Positions 1 to 9,753 of a DNA stretch of 64,000 nucleotides are shown here, in pieces (position 1 is the first letter of the stretch; each line of letters begins with the position of its first letter). The notes under the pieces were generated by a model that worked only from the letters and a program-made list of their open reading frames with translations, ran no database searches and had not been told where the DNA came from. Position numbers and translations under genes: made by a program. Location: assembly GCA_963851245.1 (NCBI GenBank), contig CAWKOH010000010.1:186001-250000 (forward strand). The letters are read 5' to 3'. Source of the DNA: CAWKOH01 sp963851245 (GTDB lineage Bacteria; Actinomycetota; Acidimicrobiia; Acidimicrobiales; Palsa-688).

Positions 1-1
1 A

Positions 2-631
2 GTCGATATCGACTGCCGGCTCCAGCTTGGCGACCTGGAAGGAGCCCTGTTGATGGTCAAAAGCAGCCCTCCCCAGGACTTCCATCGTGAAACGCTCGCC
101 CGAGTCCAGCTGTGCTTCGGTAGACCGGATCGGGTCATGCCCAAACTGAGAGCCGGGCGAGCGCCCAACCATGCAGCACACATCCGCAGGCTGATCCTCC
201 GTGCATGCGCCGAGAACCAACAGGGGCAAACCGAGAATGCCACCGACTCCATCCGCAGGGCTGCGGAGGCCGCACAACCGGAACGGTACGTTCGCCCATT
301 TCTCGAATACGGGAATCAAATATTGCCGTTACTCGGCAGCATAAAGTCGTACCCTCCGAGCCACCACCTTTCCGCTCTGATCGGCCAAATCGATCAGAGC
401 GCCTCCCCCGCGACATCCTCCAAGGATGCAACCATCCTCGAACCCCTCAGCGAGAGAGAACGGCAGGTCCTTCAACACTTGCAGTCCCATCGCACGCAGC
501 GCCAGATCGCGCGCCTGATGTTCGTCTCAACCAACACGGTGAAGACCCACGTGAAGGCCATCTACCGCAAGACTGGAGCCACCTCTCGTGACGAGGCTGT
601 CACCATCGCTCACAAGCACGGGCTGATCTAG
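2..631 (+). CDS. LuxR-family transcriptional regulator, C-terminal part (5' end outside window)
   Basis: The frame is open from base 2 with no stop before the TTG/ATG pair at 50-55, so the true start lies upstream of the window and only about 209 codons are visible. The last 65 residues form a GerE/LuxR helix-turn-helix: PLSERERQVLQHL, then RQIARLMFVSTNTVKTHVKAIYRKTG. The preceding segment is alpha-helical and resembles the repeat region that precedes the DNA-binding domain in large MalT/LAL-type ATP-dependent activators (family knowledge). The protein probably binds promoter DNA in the cytoplasm. Its targets are unknown; the exporter that follows is separated by about 200 bases and need not be one. 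Confidence 0.85.
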   Translation, partial: VDIDCRLQLGDLEGALLMVKSSPPQDFHRETLARVQLCFGRPDRVMPKLRAGRAPNHAAHIRRLILRACAENQQGQTENATDSIRRAAEAAQPERYVRPFLEYGNQILPLLGSIKSYPPSHHLSALIGQIDQSASPATSSKDATILEPLSERERQVLQHLQSHRTQRQIARLMFVSTNTVKTHVKAIYRKTGATSRDEAVTIAHKHGLI

Positions 632-834
632 GCGAGTTACGAGACACGCACGGCCGATCCGGGCACCGGACACGTCCGAACTAGCTGTCACGAGCGGCCC
701 AGACAGTTCAGACCCTGTGTATTGACACCATGTCGGCGTAGCTACCCAGCGCTCTCAGGTCGTTTGCGTCTCAGGCATCGAGCTTGGTCGGCTGGCTGCT
801 TAGATGTCTTGTGGACGACCGAGTGGGAGGGCGG

Positions 835-2868
835 ATGAGCGGCGGCGAAGTTGCGGTTCCTGATGAATCGGTGGAGCCAGTAAAGGAGCTGCATGGCCGC
901 GAACTGGCCGCGGTGTTTGTCGGGCTGATGTTGGTGATGCTGATGGCGGCGTTGGACTCGACGATCGTGGCGACGGCCCTGCCGACCATTGCGGGCGACC
1001 TGGGCGGGCTGAATCACATTTCCTGGGTGGCTACGGCCTATCTGTTGGCCCAGACCGTGGTGGTGCCCCTGTACGGCAAGATGGGGGATCTGTTCGGCCG
1101 ACGGATCGTGCTGCAAGTTGGCCTGATCATTTTCCTGGTTGGCTCGGCGCTGTGCGGGCTGAGCACCACCTTCGTAGCGCTGGTGGCGTTCCGGGCGGTC
1201 CAAGGGCTCGGTGGCGGCGGACTGATGGTCAGTGCCCAGGCGGCCATCGGGGACGTGGTGGCACCGCGCAACCGGGGCCGCTACCAGGGCGTCTTTGGCG
1301 CCGTCTTCGGGTTCGCCACCGTCGTGGGCCCGCTCATAGGGGGCGCCATCACTACCAACTGGTCCTGGCGCTGGATCTTCTATGTGAATCTGCCGATAGG
1401 TGCGCTGGCCATCGTCGCTTTGACGGTGACTCTGCCGCGGGGGACGACTCGCGCTCATCACTCGATCGACTATCTGGGGACGGCGCTGCTGTCTCTGGGC
1501 CTGGTGGCGTTGGTACTCATGGTGACCCTGGGGGGAACCACCTATCCTTGGGCCTCGGCGCCGATCGTCATCTTGGGGGCGATGACCGTGGCCGCTATCG
1601 CCGTGTTTGTGTATGTTGAGCGGCGGGTGGCCGAACCGATATTCCCGCCGCGGCTGCTCGGCGATCGGGTCTTCGCCGCCGCTGGGGTGGTGGCGTTGCT
1701 GGTGGGTTTCGCCATGTTCGGAGCCATCACGTTCCTGCCGCTCTATTACCAGGTCGTGCGGGGCGACTCGCCCACCACCTCGGGCCTCGAGATTCTCCCG
1801 CTAATGGCCGGACTGCTGCTGACATCGATCGCCGGCGGGCTGATCGTGTCCCGTACTGGTCGGTACCGGCTGTTTCCGATTGTGGGGACCGCCGTGATGA
1901 CCCTGGGTTTGTTCCTCCTCTCGCGACTGTCGCCCCACTCCTCGACAGCCGCCGCAGTGGGGTCGATGTTCGTGGCCGGATTCGGCATCGGCCTTGTCAT
2001 GCAGGTGCTGGTGGTGGCGGTCCAGAACTCGGTCAGCTACCGGGATCTGGGCGTGGCCACCTCCGGGAACACACTGTTCAGGAACATCGGGAGTTCGCTT
2101 GGCACCGCCGTCGTTGGCACCGTCTTCGCGTCCGAGCTGGCAACCCAACTCCATCGTGCGTTTCCCAACGCTCCCAAGGGGCAGCTCAACACCTCGCACT
2201 TCTCAGCCGCCAGCCTGGCCCGCCTGCCCCCCGCAGCCCACTCCGCCTTCCTCCAGGCCTACTCGGCGGCCCTCGACAAGGCATTCAGGGTCGCGGGCTT
2301 CGTCTCCATCGCCGCCTTTGTAGCGTCGTGGTTCATTCAGGAAAAACCCATGCGCACTACCGTCACCGCTGAAGACCTCGGCGGCTCCTTCGCTATGCCC
2401 CGAGGCGATGATTCACGGGCTGAGATTATTCGGGCCCTGGGTGTTCTGGTGGGCCGCCAGAAGATGCGGGCCTACCTCGAACGGGTCGCGTCCGAAGCCG
2501 GGATAGACCTGCCTCTCAACGAGTGTTGGGTGCTGGTACAGGTCCGGCGCGGCCACAACAGTCCCCGTGCGCTGAGCGAACGCAGCGAGGCATCTCCGGA
2601 AGCGGTCCAGTCCACCCTCACTAGTCTGGCGGAGAAGGGTCTCCTGACCCGCCAACCTGAAGGTGACCCCCAAGACAGCTCGGTCGAGCTGACCGAAAGC
2701 GGAGCCGCCATCGCCGACACGCTGCTGGCCAGCGTCCGGGAGCGGCTCGAGAACCTCCTCGAAGGATGGTCCCCGGATCAATATCCCGACCTCTCCCGAC
2801 TTCTCAACGACTTCGCCGCCGAGGTCGTTCCGGCAGCCCAGGAACTGACTGCGTCACGGCCAGCCTGA
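835..2868 (+). CDS. DHA2-family MFS multidrug exporter with C-terminal MarR-like domain
   Basis: Start chosen at the ATG at 835, preceded by GGGAGGGCGG a few bases upstream; a TTG at 784 extends the frame but has no ribosome site. Residues ~25-500 are a 14-helix proton-coupled drug exporter: the first helix reads LMAALDSTIVATALPTIAGD (motif D1-like), followed by GKMGDLFGRR (motif A) and an RAVQGLGGGG motif. About 170 cytoplasmic residues follow, with a winged-helix segment (LNECWVLVQVRRG, then ALSERSEASPEAVQSTLTSL and KGLLTRQPEGDPQDSSVELT) resembling MarR proteins. Ordinary QacA/EmrB-type exporters are about 500 residues; here the protein is 677. The extra domain may sense or signal drug, but whether it binds DNA at the membrane is unknown. 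Confidence 0.9.
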   Translation: MSGGEVAVPDESVEPVKELHGRELAAVFVGLMLVMLMAALDSTIVATALPTIAGDLGGLNHISWVATAYLLAQTVVVPLYGKMGDLFGRRIVLQVGLIIFLVGSALCGLSTTFVALVAFRAVQGLGGGGLMVSAQAAIGDVVAPRNRGRYQGVFGAVFGFATVVGPLIGGAITTNWSWRWIFYVNLPIGALAIVALTVTLPRGTTRAHHSIDYLGTALLSLGLVALVLMVTLGGTTYPWASAPIVILGAMTVAAIAVFVYVERRVAEPIFPPRLLGDRVFAAAGVVALLVGFAMFGAITFLPLYYQVVRGDSPTTSGLEILPLMAGLLLTSIAGGLIVSRTGRYRLFPIVGTAVMTLGLFLLSRLSPHSSTAAAVGSMFVAGFGIGLVMQVLVVAVQNSVSYRDLGVATSGNTLFRNIGSSLGTAVVGTVFASELATQLHRAFPNAPKGQLNTSHFSAASLARLPPAAHSAFLQAYSAALDKAFRVAGFVSIAAFVASWFIQEKPMRTTVTAEDLGGSFAMPRGDDSRAEIIRALGVLVGRQKMRAYLERVASEAGIDLPLNECWVLVQVRRGHNSPRALSERSEASPEAVQSTLTSLAEKGLLTRQPEGDPQDSSVELTESGAAIADTLLASVRERLENLLEGWSPDQYPDLSRLLNDFAAEVVPAAQELTASRPA

Positions 2869-2957
2869 AAAGTGGAGGCGATTGATCCCCGCGGAGTCTG
2901 GCGGCGGTCGCCCGGTTATGCTCGGAGGCTGCTCGCCTGACGACGGAATGGAAATCA

Positions 2958-4013
2958 ATGGGTAACGCTGTACGCGCTCGATTGCGTGGTCGACGGACAC
3001 TGCTCGCGCTGCTGCTGGCCGCGGTCGTCTCGCTGACCGCCTGCTCGTCCGGCTCTCGTTCCCCATCTGCGGGGTCCAGCCCGTCATCGAGCCAAGGATC
3101 TCCCACCAGTTCGACGTCCACGGGCAGCGCGCCGACCTCCGCTGACGCGCCCGTCGTCGAGAACACCGGAATCAAGGTCTCCGGGGCCTTCAACACGAAT
3201 CCGACGGTGACCTTTCCGGCCCGCCAGGCCCCCAAACAACTCGTCGAGCAGACCCTCATCGCCGGTACCGGCATTCCCGTCGCCTCCGGTGACACTGTGA
3301 TCACCAACTACGTCGGCGAGATCTGGCCGACCAAGGTCGGCAGCCAGCCCAAGGTCTTCGACAGCTCTTTCTCTCGTGGCGCTCCGGCCGGGTTCGTGAT
3401 CGGTACCGGCGCAGTGATACCCGGCTTCGACAAGACCCTCATCGGCAAGCAGCTCGGGACGCGCATGCTACTGAGCATCCCGCCGGCCGACGGGTACGGG
3501 TCATCGGGAAACTCCCAGGCGGGCATTTCCGGCACCGACACCCTCGTGTTCGTGGTCGACCTGCTCGCCGACTACAAACCGAACGCTTCGGCACCAGGGG
3601 TCGCCGACAGTCAGCTGCCCGCCACAGGCTGGCCGAAGATCACCAACACGCCCGGCCGCCAGCCGGCGATCACCAGCGTGGCGGGGGTGAAGGCACCCAC
3701 CTCACCGACCTCGAAGCTGCTGGTCCAAGGGAGCGGCGCCAAGATCGATCCGAGCAAGACCCTCGTGCTGCAACTCGTCCAGACCGACATCGCCACCGGG
3801 AAGCAGACTCAATCGTCATGGGGGCAGCAGCCGCAACTGGTCAGCGCACAGAATGTTCTGTCTGTCGCAACCGCCCTCAATGGCCAGAACATTGGTGCTC
3901 GCGCCGTCGCTCTGCTGCCGGCCACCCCCGCCCAAGCGGCGACCGCCACCGCCGCCGCGCAACCGGCCACGCCGGCCCAGGTTCTGATCATCGACGTCGT
4001 CGGGCAGTACTGA
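2958..4013 (+). CDS. Lipoprotein with FKBP-type peptidyl-prolyl isomerase domains
   Basis: The N-terminus has an arginine-rich n-region, a hydrophobic stretch (LLALLLAAVVSL) and the lipobox LTAC at about residue 29, predicting a lipid-anchored protein outside the membrane. A Ser/Thr/Pro-rich linker to residue ~65 follows. Residues ~95-205 are an FKBP domain with the family signatures VITNYVGEIW, VFDSSFSRG, VIPGFDKTLIGKQLGTRML and IPPADGYGSSG. The rest (~205-351) looks like a second, degenerate copy: it has a LVLQLVQTDIATG strand and an AVALLPATPA segment but lacks the PGF core, and ends in an Ala/Pro/Thr-rich tail. The likely role is folding of exported proteins; the second copy is probably inactive. 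Confidence 0.85.
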   Translation: MGNAVRARLRGRRTLLALLLAAVVSLTACSSGSRSPSAGSSPSSSQGSPTSSTSTGSAPTSADAPVVENTGIKVSGAFNTNPTVTFPARQAPKQLVEQTLIAGTGIPVASGDTVITNYVGEIWPTKVGSQPKVFDSSFSRGAPAGFVIGTGAVIPGFDKTLIGKQLGTRMLLSIPPADGYGSSGNSQAGISGTDTLVFVVDLLADYKPNASAPGVADSQLPATGWPKITNTPGRQPAITSVAGVKAPTSPTSKLLVQGSGAKIDPSKTLVLQLVQTDIATGKQTQSSWGQQPQLVSAQNVLSVATALNGQNIGARAVALLPATPAQAATATAAAQPATPAQVLIIDVVGQY

Positions 4014-4152
4014 GGAGGTATTCCCGGGTCGGCGAGTTCAGCCGATGCGGGACGGACTCCGGTGTCAGCGCCGCGGGCCGAACGGTTCGACATGAGCGGC
4101 GGAAAAGGCCAGTGGATAGTGTTCGGGAGACAGATCGTCATCTAGTGGGGAA

Positions 4153-6659
4153 GTGGCCAAATGGTGCTCGATGCGACCTGAGGTCAGGGAGCTGCCATCG
4201 GCCGCCGCTGAGGTGGTCACCGAACCTTTGGCCGCTCCCCCCAATGTCCGCCGAGCGGCCGACGTGCTGCGGCTGATCCTGGCCTTAGCTGTTCTGATCG
4301 TGGGCCTCCTGATAGCGACCGTGGCTCATCGGGGGGTGCGCAGCACCGAGCGGAACCTTCTGGAAACCATCGTGACCCTGCCGGCGTCGCTACGGGACTC
4401 GCTCACGGCGGCCGTGCAACTGGTGGCGGTGCTGATGCCGGCCGCGATCGTGGTCGCCCTGGCGCTCCGGCGGCGCTTCGCGGCGGTCGGCAAACTGGCC
4501 TTGGCTGGCGTGAGCAGCACGGTCGCGGGAGTACTGATCTCGCATCTGGTGCTGGGGACCTCTCACCCCCCTACATGGCACCAGCTGCTAACGGGACGGA
4601 TCGGGATAGTGGCGGTCACGCTGCCGCCAGTGGCGTGGCTGGCCGGTATGGCGGCCGCCGTGACCGTCGCCGGGGCGGAGCTGTCGCGGCGCTGGCGGCA
4701 CGGATTGTGGTGGCTGACGAGCACGACCGCGATCGTCGAGGTGATGGTGGGCGGCTTTCTCCCTGTCGACGCCGTGGTCGCCGCCGCGCTGGGAGTCAGC
4801 GTCGGCACGTCGACGCTGCTTGTCTTCGGCCAGCCTGCACGCCGGCCCACCGGCGCTCAGGTGGTGGCCGCCCTTCAGGAGTGCGGGGTGGACATCGCAG
4901 TTCTCAAACAGTTGCCGGCGGCCGGGGAGGGTCCGGACATGTTCGGCGCGACCACACGAGAGGGGACTGAGCTGGCGGTACGGGTCTACGCCGCCGATGA
5001 CCGCGACCGCGACCGCCTGGCCCGGCTGACCCGCTGGCTGCTGGTCCGCGACCCTCAGGACGAGCGGGCTGGTAGCACGGTGGAGTCGGCGGCCGAGCAC
5101 GAGTTGCTGGCCATGGTCGCGGCGGCGCGAGCCGGGGGCGCGTCCCCGAACCAGTTGTCGCTTACCCCATCTCCGCCGCCCAGGGGTCCCCCGGGGCCCT
5201 GGTGGCCTGGGTCGATGCGGGCGGCCTTCGCCTCGACCTCGTCGCTCCCGATGAGGTTAGCGATGCGACTCTCGCCGATCTGTGGGACAGCGTCGCCCGG
5301 CTTCACCAGCATAGACTCGCCCACCGCCGGCTGCGCCGGGACAACATAACCGTGGATGGGTCTGATCGGGCCTGGCTGACGGGGCTGGTCCTGGCCGAAC
5401 TCGGCGCCAGCGAGCGTCAGCTGGACACCGATGTCGCCGAACTGCTCGCCTCCCTGGCCGTACAGATCGGTGTCGATCGAACGGTTGCCTCTGCTGTCGC
5501 CGGCCTCGGTGCGCCCACTGTGGCGGCCGCCGCGGCCTACCTGCAGCCCCTGGCAGTTACCGGTCCCACCCAGGCCATGGTCCGGGCCTACGACCACGGG
5601 CGGTCCGTATCCGTTCCGCATGGGATGGAGAGACTGCGGCCGGGGGGACGTCCCAACCTGTACCAGGATCTGAGGGCCGCGGTCGCTCAGGCCACAGGCG
5701 AGCCGCCCGCCAAGCCCGAGCAGCTTGGCCGCTTCACCTGGAAAAGGGCACTGACGCTGCTGGGGGCATTCGCAGTCATCTATCTCCTCTTGCCCCAGCT
5801 CGCCAATGCCGGCGCCGCCGTCCGGGCCCTCCACCACGCCAACTGGTGGTGGGTGCTGGCCGCCGTGCCGGCCCTGTTTGTAGCTCAAGCCTTCTCCACC
5901 CTGCTCCAACTGGGCGCCATCCCCGCCGACCTGCCTTTCCGGCCCACCTACATCGTGTCCTTCGGGGGGTCGTTCCTCAACCGTGTCACCCCGAACAACG
6001 TGGGTGGCATGGCCCTCAGCTTCCGGTACCAGCAAAAGGCCGGCGTCGACAGCGGCGCGGCCAGCGCATCGGTCGGCCTGCAAACCGTTACCGCCATGGC
6101 CGCCACCCTGCTCCTCCTCGCCGTGTTCTTCGCCCGGACCGGACGCAACACGGCCGTGCATTTCCACTTTCAGGTCCACCAATGGGTGCTGGTGCTCATC
6201 ACCGCGGCCCTGGCCGGGTGCGCCCTGCTTGGGCTCACCCCCCGGGGTCGACGCTTCTTCCACGACAAGATCTGGGGGTTCATACGCTCGGCCGGCGCCG
6301 CCATCGCCCAGGTAGCCAAAAGCCCGCGACATCTGGCGCTTACCGGGGTAGGAGCCCTGGGTGGCCCTCTCGTCCAAATCGTGGCGCTCTGGCTGTGCGT
6401 GCACGCCCTGGGCGGCCAACTCCCTTTCGTGCAGGTCGGCGCCATCTACCTGGGCGGCCACCTCGTGGCCAGCGCCGCCCCAGTGCCCGGTGGCCTGGGT
6501 GCTCTAGAGGCCGCCCTGATCGCCGGGCTCTCCGCCCTGGGAATGCCTGTCGGGGCGGCCGCCTCTGCGGTACTGATCTACCGGCTGCTCACCTACTGGC
6601 TCACCATCCCCGTCGGATGGCTCAGCCTCAAGGTCGCCGAGCAGCGCGGGTACGTCTAG
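4153..6659 (+). pseudogene. Membrane protein: N-terminal helices + pseudokinase domain + LPG-synthase-type flippase domain, frameshifted
   Basis: Two overlapping frames encode one protein. The first (GTG at 4153) gives about six hydrophobic segments and then a kinase-like N-lobe (TELAVRVYAADDRDRDRL). At the G run 5134-5138 the frame must change: reading one extra G continues as VPEPVVAYPISAAQGSPGAL into the second frame, which runs to the stop at 6659. The repaired product is about 835 residues. The kinase-like C-lobe reads HRLAHRRLRRDNITV then AWLTGLVLAELG, so both the catalytic HRD Asp and the DFG Asp are missing: a pseudokinase. The C-terminal ~330 residues form the UPF0104/lysylphosphatidylglycerol-synthase membrane domain (GGSFLNRVTPNNVGG; SAAPVPGGLGALEAALIAGL). 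The likely role is lipid or polyisoprenoid-linked substrate handling at the membrane. The break is either a one-base sequence error or a real mutation. Confidence 0.8.
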
Positions 6660-6787
6660 CCCGAGGTAGGGCCTGGCATCGACTTCCCGGTACCGGTCGG
6701 AGCCGGCAGGTGACGTCGCGCCGTAGGCCACATGCAGAGCGGGGCTTGGTCGGATCGGGCCCGGTCCGGGCTCGTAGGGTCGATGGG

Positions 6788-7795
6788 ATGAAGATCGATG
6801 CGCCGCTACCGGCGGATATCACTGACGTCGCTATCGCAACTCGCGAGCTGGCTGCCGCAGGGACCAGCGGCGTGTTCACCTTCGAAGGTTCTCACGACGT
6901 GTTCGTGCCCCTGGTACTGGCCGCGGGAACGGGTGTGCCCCTTGACTTCTACACCAACGTGGCCATCGCCTTCCCGCGCAGCCCCCTACACCTGGCCCAC
7001 ACCGCCCACGATTTGCATGTCCTATCCAGCGGCCGCTTCACTCTCGGCCTCGGCTCGCAGGTCCGCGCCCACATCGAGCGGCGCTACGGCTCTACCTGGT
7101 CCGAGCCGGCGGAGCGGATGAAGGAGATGGTCCAGGCCGTCAAGGCCATCCTCTGTGTCTGGCAGGACGGAACCACCCTCGATTTCCGCGGTCGTTTCAC
7201 CGCCCACACGCTCATGCCACCCACGTTCAACCCCGGGCCCACTCGACACGGCGTGCCGCCGGTCGTCATCGGTGCCGTCGGACCCCGGATGACCGATGTG
7301 GCTACAGCCGTAGCCGATGGCCTTATCGTCCATCCCCTCAACAGCGCGCGCTCGCTGCAAAACCACACCTCTCCGGCCATCGAACGGGGCCTGACCAGGG
7401 CCGGGCGGGACCGGACCGGCTTCACCATCACGGCCGGGGCCATCGTCGGCATTTGGGAGCACGATTCCCGCCGGGCCGCGGTTTGCGCCGCCCTGCGGGC
7501 CATGGTGGCGTTCTACGGCTCCACCCCGGCCTACCGCATCCTGTTGGAGGCCGACGGCTACGGAGAGCTGCAACCCGAGCTCCACCGGCTGAGCCGCGAG
7601 GGGCGTTGGGCCGACATGCCGGGTCTCATCGACGACGACGTGCTGGACCGCTTCACCTTGCGGGGTACTCCGGCCGAAGTCGGAGTCGCGTTGAAGGCCC
7701 GCTACGACGGCGTCGCCGACCGGGTCGCCCTGTCGCCTCAGGGCGGCCTCAGCCCGTCCGCGCTGGCTGAGCTAGTCGCGGCCGCAACCGGCTGA
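6788..7795 (+). CDS. LLM-class F420-dependent oxidoreductase (MSMEG_2256-like)
   Basis: The ATG at 6788 begins MKIDAPLPADITDVAIATRE; the open frame extends much further upstream but there it only shadows the flippase gene. The 335-residue product is a single TIM-barrel of the bacterial luciferase-like family: NVAIAFPRSPLHLAHTAHDL, LSSGRFTLGLGSQVRAHIER, and PPVVIGAVGPRMTDVATAVA are the typical F420-binding barrel strands. Overall layout matches the mycobacterial MSMEG_2256-type subfamily as I recall it. It would transfer hydride or oxygenate a substrate using F420H2 in the cytoplasm. It stands alone, 128 bases after the flippase gene, facing away from the crotonase gene that follows. Confidence 0.88.
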   Translation: MKIDAPLPADITDVAIATRELAAAGTSGVFTFEGSHDVFVPLVLAAGTGVPLDFYTNVAIAFPRSPLHLAHTAHDLHVLSSGRFTLGLGSQVRAHIERRYGSTWSEPAERMKEMVQAVKAILCVWQDGTTLDFRGRFTAHTLMPPTFNPGPTRHGVPPVVIGAVGPRMTDVATAVADGLIVHPLNSARSLQNHTSPAIERGLTRAGRDRTGFTITAGAIVGIWEHDSRRAAVCAALRAMVAFYGSTPAYRILLEADGYGELQPELHRLSREGRWADMPGLIDDDVLDRFTLRGTPAEVGVALKARYDGVADRVALSPQGGLSPSALAELVAAATG

Positions 7796-7950
7796 CCGTG
7801 CCAGCCGGCGCCGGCGGCTCCGGACCACGCTTACCCGAGGCTGCTTAAGAGGGTGGATCCATCACCGACTCTCTCTATCAAGACCCGATCTGTATCCAGG
7901 GTGATGTTCATGCCCTTACAACAGCTCGGTCAGCTCGATCAGGTGGGGGC

Positions 7951-8745
7951 TCAGTCGGCTGGGTGTCGCTGGCCCGGGGGTCTGCCCTCGTTGGCCGCGT
8001 ATTGACCCAAACCCTCCAACGCGAAGCCAAACGGGATCTCGTCAGCCAACCGCCGCTTGAACGCGCGGGTCAGGGCGGCGTGGCTATACGCCAAGACCGT
8101 GGGCGACCACCGAAGCCATTGTTCGGCGATCTCCATAGCGCGGGGCATGAGGTCCGGCCGAGGCAATACCTCGGACACCACTCCGAACTCCAACAGCTCC
8201 TGGGCCGTCAGGGTCTGGGCCGTCATCAGGAACCGGCGGCCGCGATTGGTGCCAAGGAGCTCGAGCCAGACCGCGTGGCAGCCGTCCGAGGGGACCACCC
8301 CCTTGCGGATGTGCGAGTCCTGGAAGTAGGCATCCTCCGCCGCCAGAACCACGTCGCCCAACACCGGGAGTTCGGAGTGATAGGTCACCGGGCCGTTGGC
8401 GATGGTGATCAGGGGCCGATCCAGATCGAGGAAGCCTGAGATCAGATCTACTCCCTCGCGGGTGGACCGGATGAAGTCCCATCCGTCACCGCCCGGCGGG
8501 TACTCCTCTTGGACGGCCTCGACGATAAACGAGTCTCCGGTGCCGGTGAAGATGACCACCAGGTTCTCCGGGTCTCGACCGGCGTGCCAGAGAGCGTCTC
8601 CGATCTGTTCGTGGATCGACCCCTCGAGGGCAGCCCATTTGGCTGGCCCGCCGTCCCGGTGGATGCGTATGGTCAGCACGCCCGACTCGGTCCGTTCGAG
8701 AGCGACGTGCGGGTAGCGGTGGACGTAGTCGTTGAAACGGGTCAT
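7951..8745 (-). CDS. Enoyl-CoA hydratase/isomerase (crotonase) family protein
   Basis: Start set at the ATG at 8745 (MTRFNDYVHRYPHVALERTE), which has a GGAGG ribosome site 6-7 bases upstream; longer starts run into non-homologous sequence. The 264-residue length is normal for the family. Crotonase-fold features include NLVVIFTGTGDSFI, DLDRPLITIANGPVTYHSEL (the usual conserved hydrophobic turn, but with HSEL in place of the oxyanion GGG) and VVPSDGCHAVWLELLGTNRG. The catalytic Glu positions cannot be assigned with certainty, so hydratase activity is not proven. It is upstream-adjacent to a second LLM oxidoreductase on the same strand (34-base gap), suggesting co-transcription. Confidence 0.85.
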   Translation of the reverse strand: MTRFNDYVHRYPHVALERTESGVLTIRIHRDGGPAKWAALEGSIHEQIGDALWHAGRDPENLVVIFTGTGDSFIVEAVQEEYPPGGDGWDFIRSTREGVDLISGFLDLDRPLITIANGPVTYHSELPVLGDVVLAAEDAYFQDSHIRKGVVPSDGCHAVWLELLGTNRGRRFLMTAQTLTAQELLEFGVVSEVLPRPDLMPRAMEIAEQWLRWSPTVLAYSHAALTRAFKRRLADEIPFGFALEGLGQYAANEGRPPGQRHPAD

Positions 8746-8779
8746 CTCAAGACCTCCGATCGGGCGGTGATGTCCGGAA

Positions 8780-9661
8780 TCAGATTCCCAGCGTCTCCCT
8801 TGCCCTCTCCAGTTCGGTCGGATCCGCGGAGGTGGGCACCAAGAAGAACTCGTCGCAGCCAGCTTCAGCTGCCCCATCCACGGTCTCTTTCAGCGCATCG
8901 GCAGTATGCACCGGTGCACTTTCCGCCAGTTGGCGGGCAAAGCCCTCGTCGAAGATCCGCATGTATCGATAGACATACTCGTGAAGTTGGTCCCGGGCGT
9001 TGGGTCCCAGGGCGAACCAGACGCTGCTGGAGAAATGTGGCGTCTCCAACCGATTCGCATCCCGCCACGCCTGCACCACCTTGCCCCTCTGCGCGGCGAG
9101 GGCGACCGGATCGACGCTGGTGATGGAGGACGGGTCGTCGACCCCTGCCGCCCAGCGGGCCGCTCGGGCGATGGCCTTGGGACCGACCACCCCGGCCACG
9201 AAGGGTGGCCCACCGGACTGGACTGGCACCGGCCCCACCGGATCAGAACCCTCAAAGGGCGGCTCCTGAGCCCAAATGCTCCGCATGCGTGCCACCTGCT
9301 GGTCCATCCGGGCCCAACGCCGGCTGAAGTCCCCACCGATAGCCCGGTAGTCCTGCTCGCGGCCGCCGACGCCTACACCGAGAGTCAACCGCCCCGAGCA
9401 CAGGACATCTACCGACGCCATGTCCTTGGCGACCTGAACCTCGTCGTGGGCGGGCAAAACAATCAGGGTGGTCCACAAGCGGACCCGCTCTGTCAGGGCG
9501 GCCGCCCCAGAGAGCTGAACGGAGAGGGCGTGACTGGTGAACGTCACCCTTTCGGGCACGGCCAAACTCGACCACGGGCCCTCGTCGATGCCCCGGCACC
9601 ACGCTAAGAACTGGCCCCGACTGTGAGGCAACATCGTCGGCAGGGTCATGGCGATATCCAT
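8780..9661 (-). CDS. LLM-class flavin/F420-dependent oxidoreductase
   Basis: The product reads MDIAMTLPTMLPHSRGQF from the ATG at 9661. An ATG-ATG pair four codons upstream (9673) is an alternative start and neither has a strong ribosome site. Luciferase-like barrel hallmarks are visible: LWTTLIVLPAHDEVQVAKDMASVDVLCSGRLTLGVGVGGREQDY in blocks, GPPFVAGVVGPKAIARAARW, and EAGCDEFFLVPTSADPTELE near the C-terminus. About 293 residues, normal for the family. It sits between a crotonase and a TetR gene on the same strand, so the three may form one transcript with the regulator first. Substrate unknown. Confidence 0.88.
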   Translation of the reverse strand: MDIAMTLPTMLPHSRGQFLAWCRGIDEGPWSSLAVPERVTFTSHALSVQLSGAAALTERVRLWTTLIVLPAHDEVQVAKDMASVDVLCSGRLTLGVGVGGREQDYRAIGGDFSRRWARMDQQVARMRSIWAQEPPFEGSDPVGPVPVQSGGPPFVAGVVGPKAIARAARWAAGVDDPSSITSVDPVALAAQRGKVVQAWRDANRLETPHFSSSVWFALGPNARDQLHEYVYRYMRIFDEGFARQLAESAPVHTADALKETVDGAAEAGCDEFFLVPTSADPTELERARETLGI

Positions 9662-9753
9662 GCCCCGCATCATGTCCCAATCACAGGTGCGCCGCGCCGG
9701 CCCAACCGCCCCCAAGTGCTGGATCACGGAATGGGCCCTGAGCCCGGAGGTGC

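Noticed and set aside
721..745. TTGACA at 722-727 as promoter of the first exporter
   Set aside because: No acceptable -10 box at 16-19 bases; the nearest TA-rich hexamer is only 11 bases away.
5055..6461. 468-codon minus-strand frame
   Set aside because: Antisense shadow of the flippase gene, Gly/Glu-rich with no domain.
4153..6659. Programmed ribosomal frameshift in the flippase gene
   Set aside because: The shift falls in a plain G5 run without a slippery heptamer or obvious stem-loop; an indel is simpler.
5846..6787. Long upstream extension of the LLM oxidoreductase frame
   Set aside because: It only shadows the flippase domain in another frame; family similarity starts at ATG 6788.
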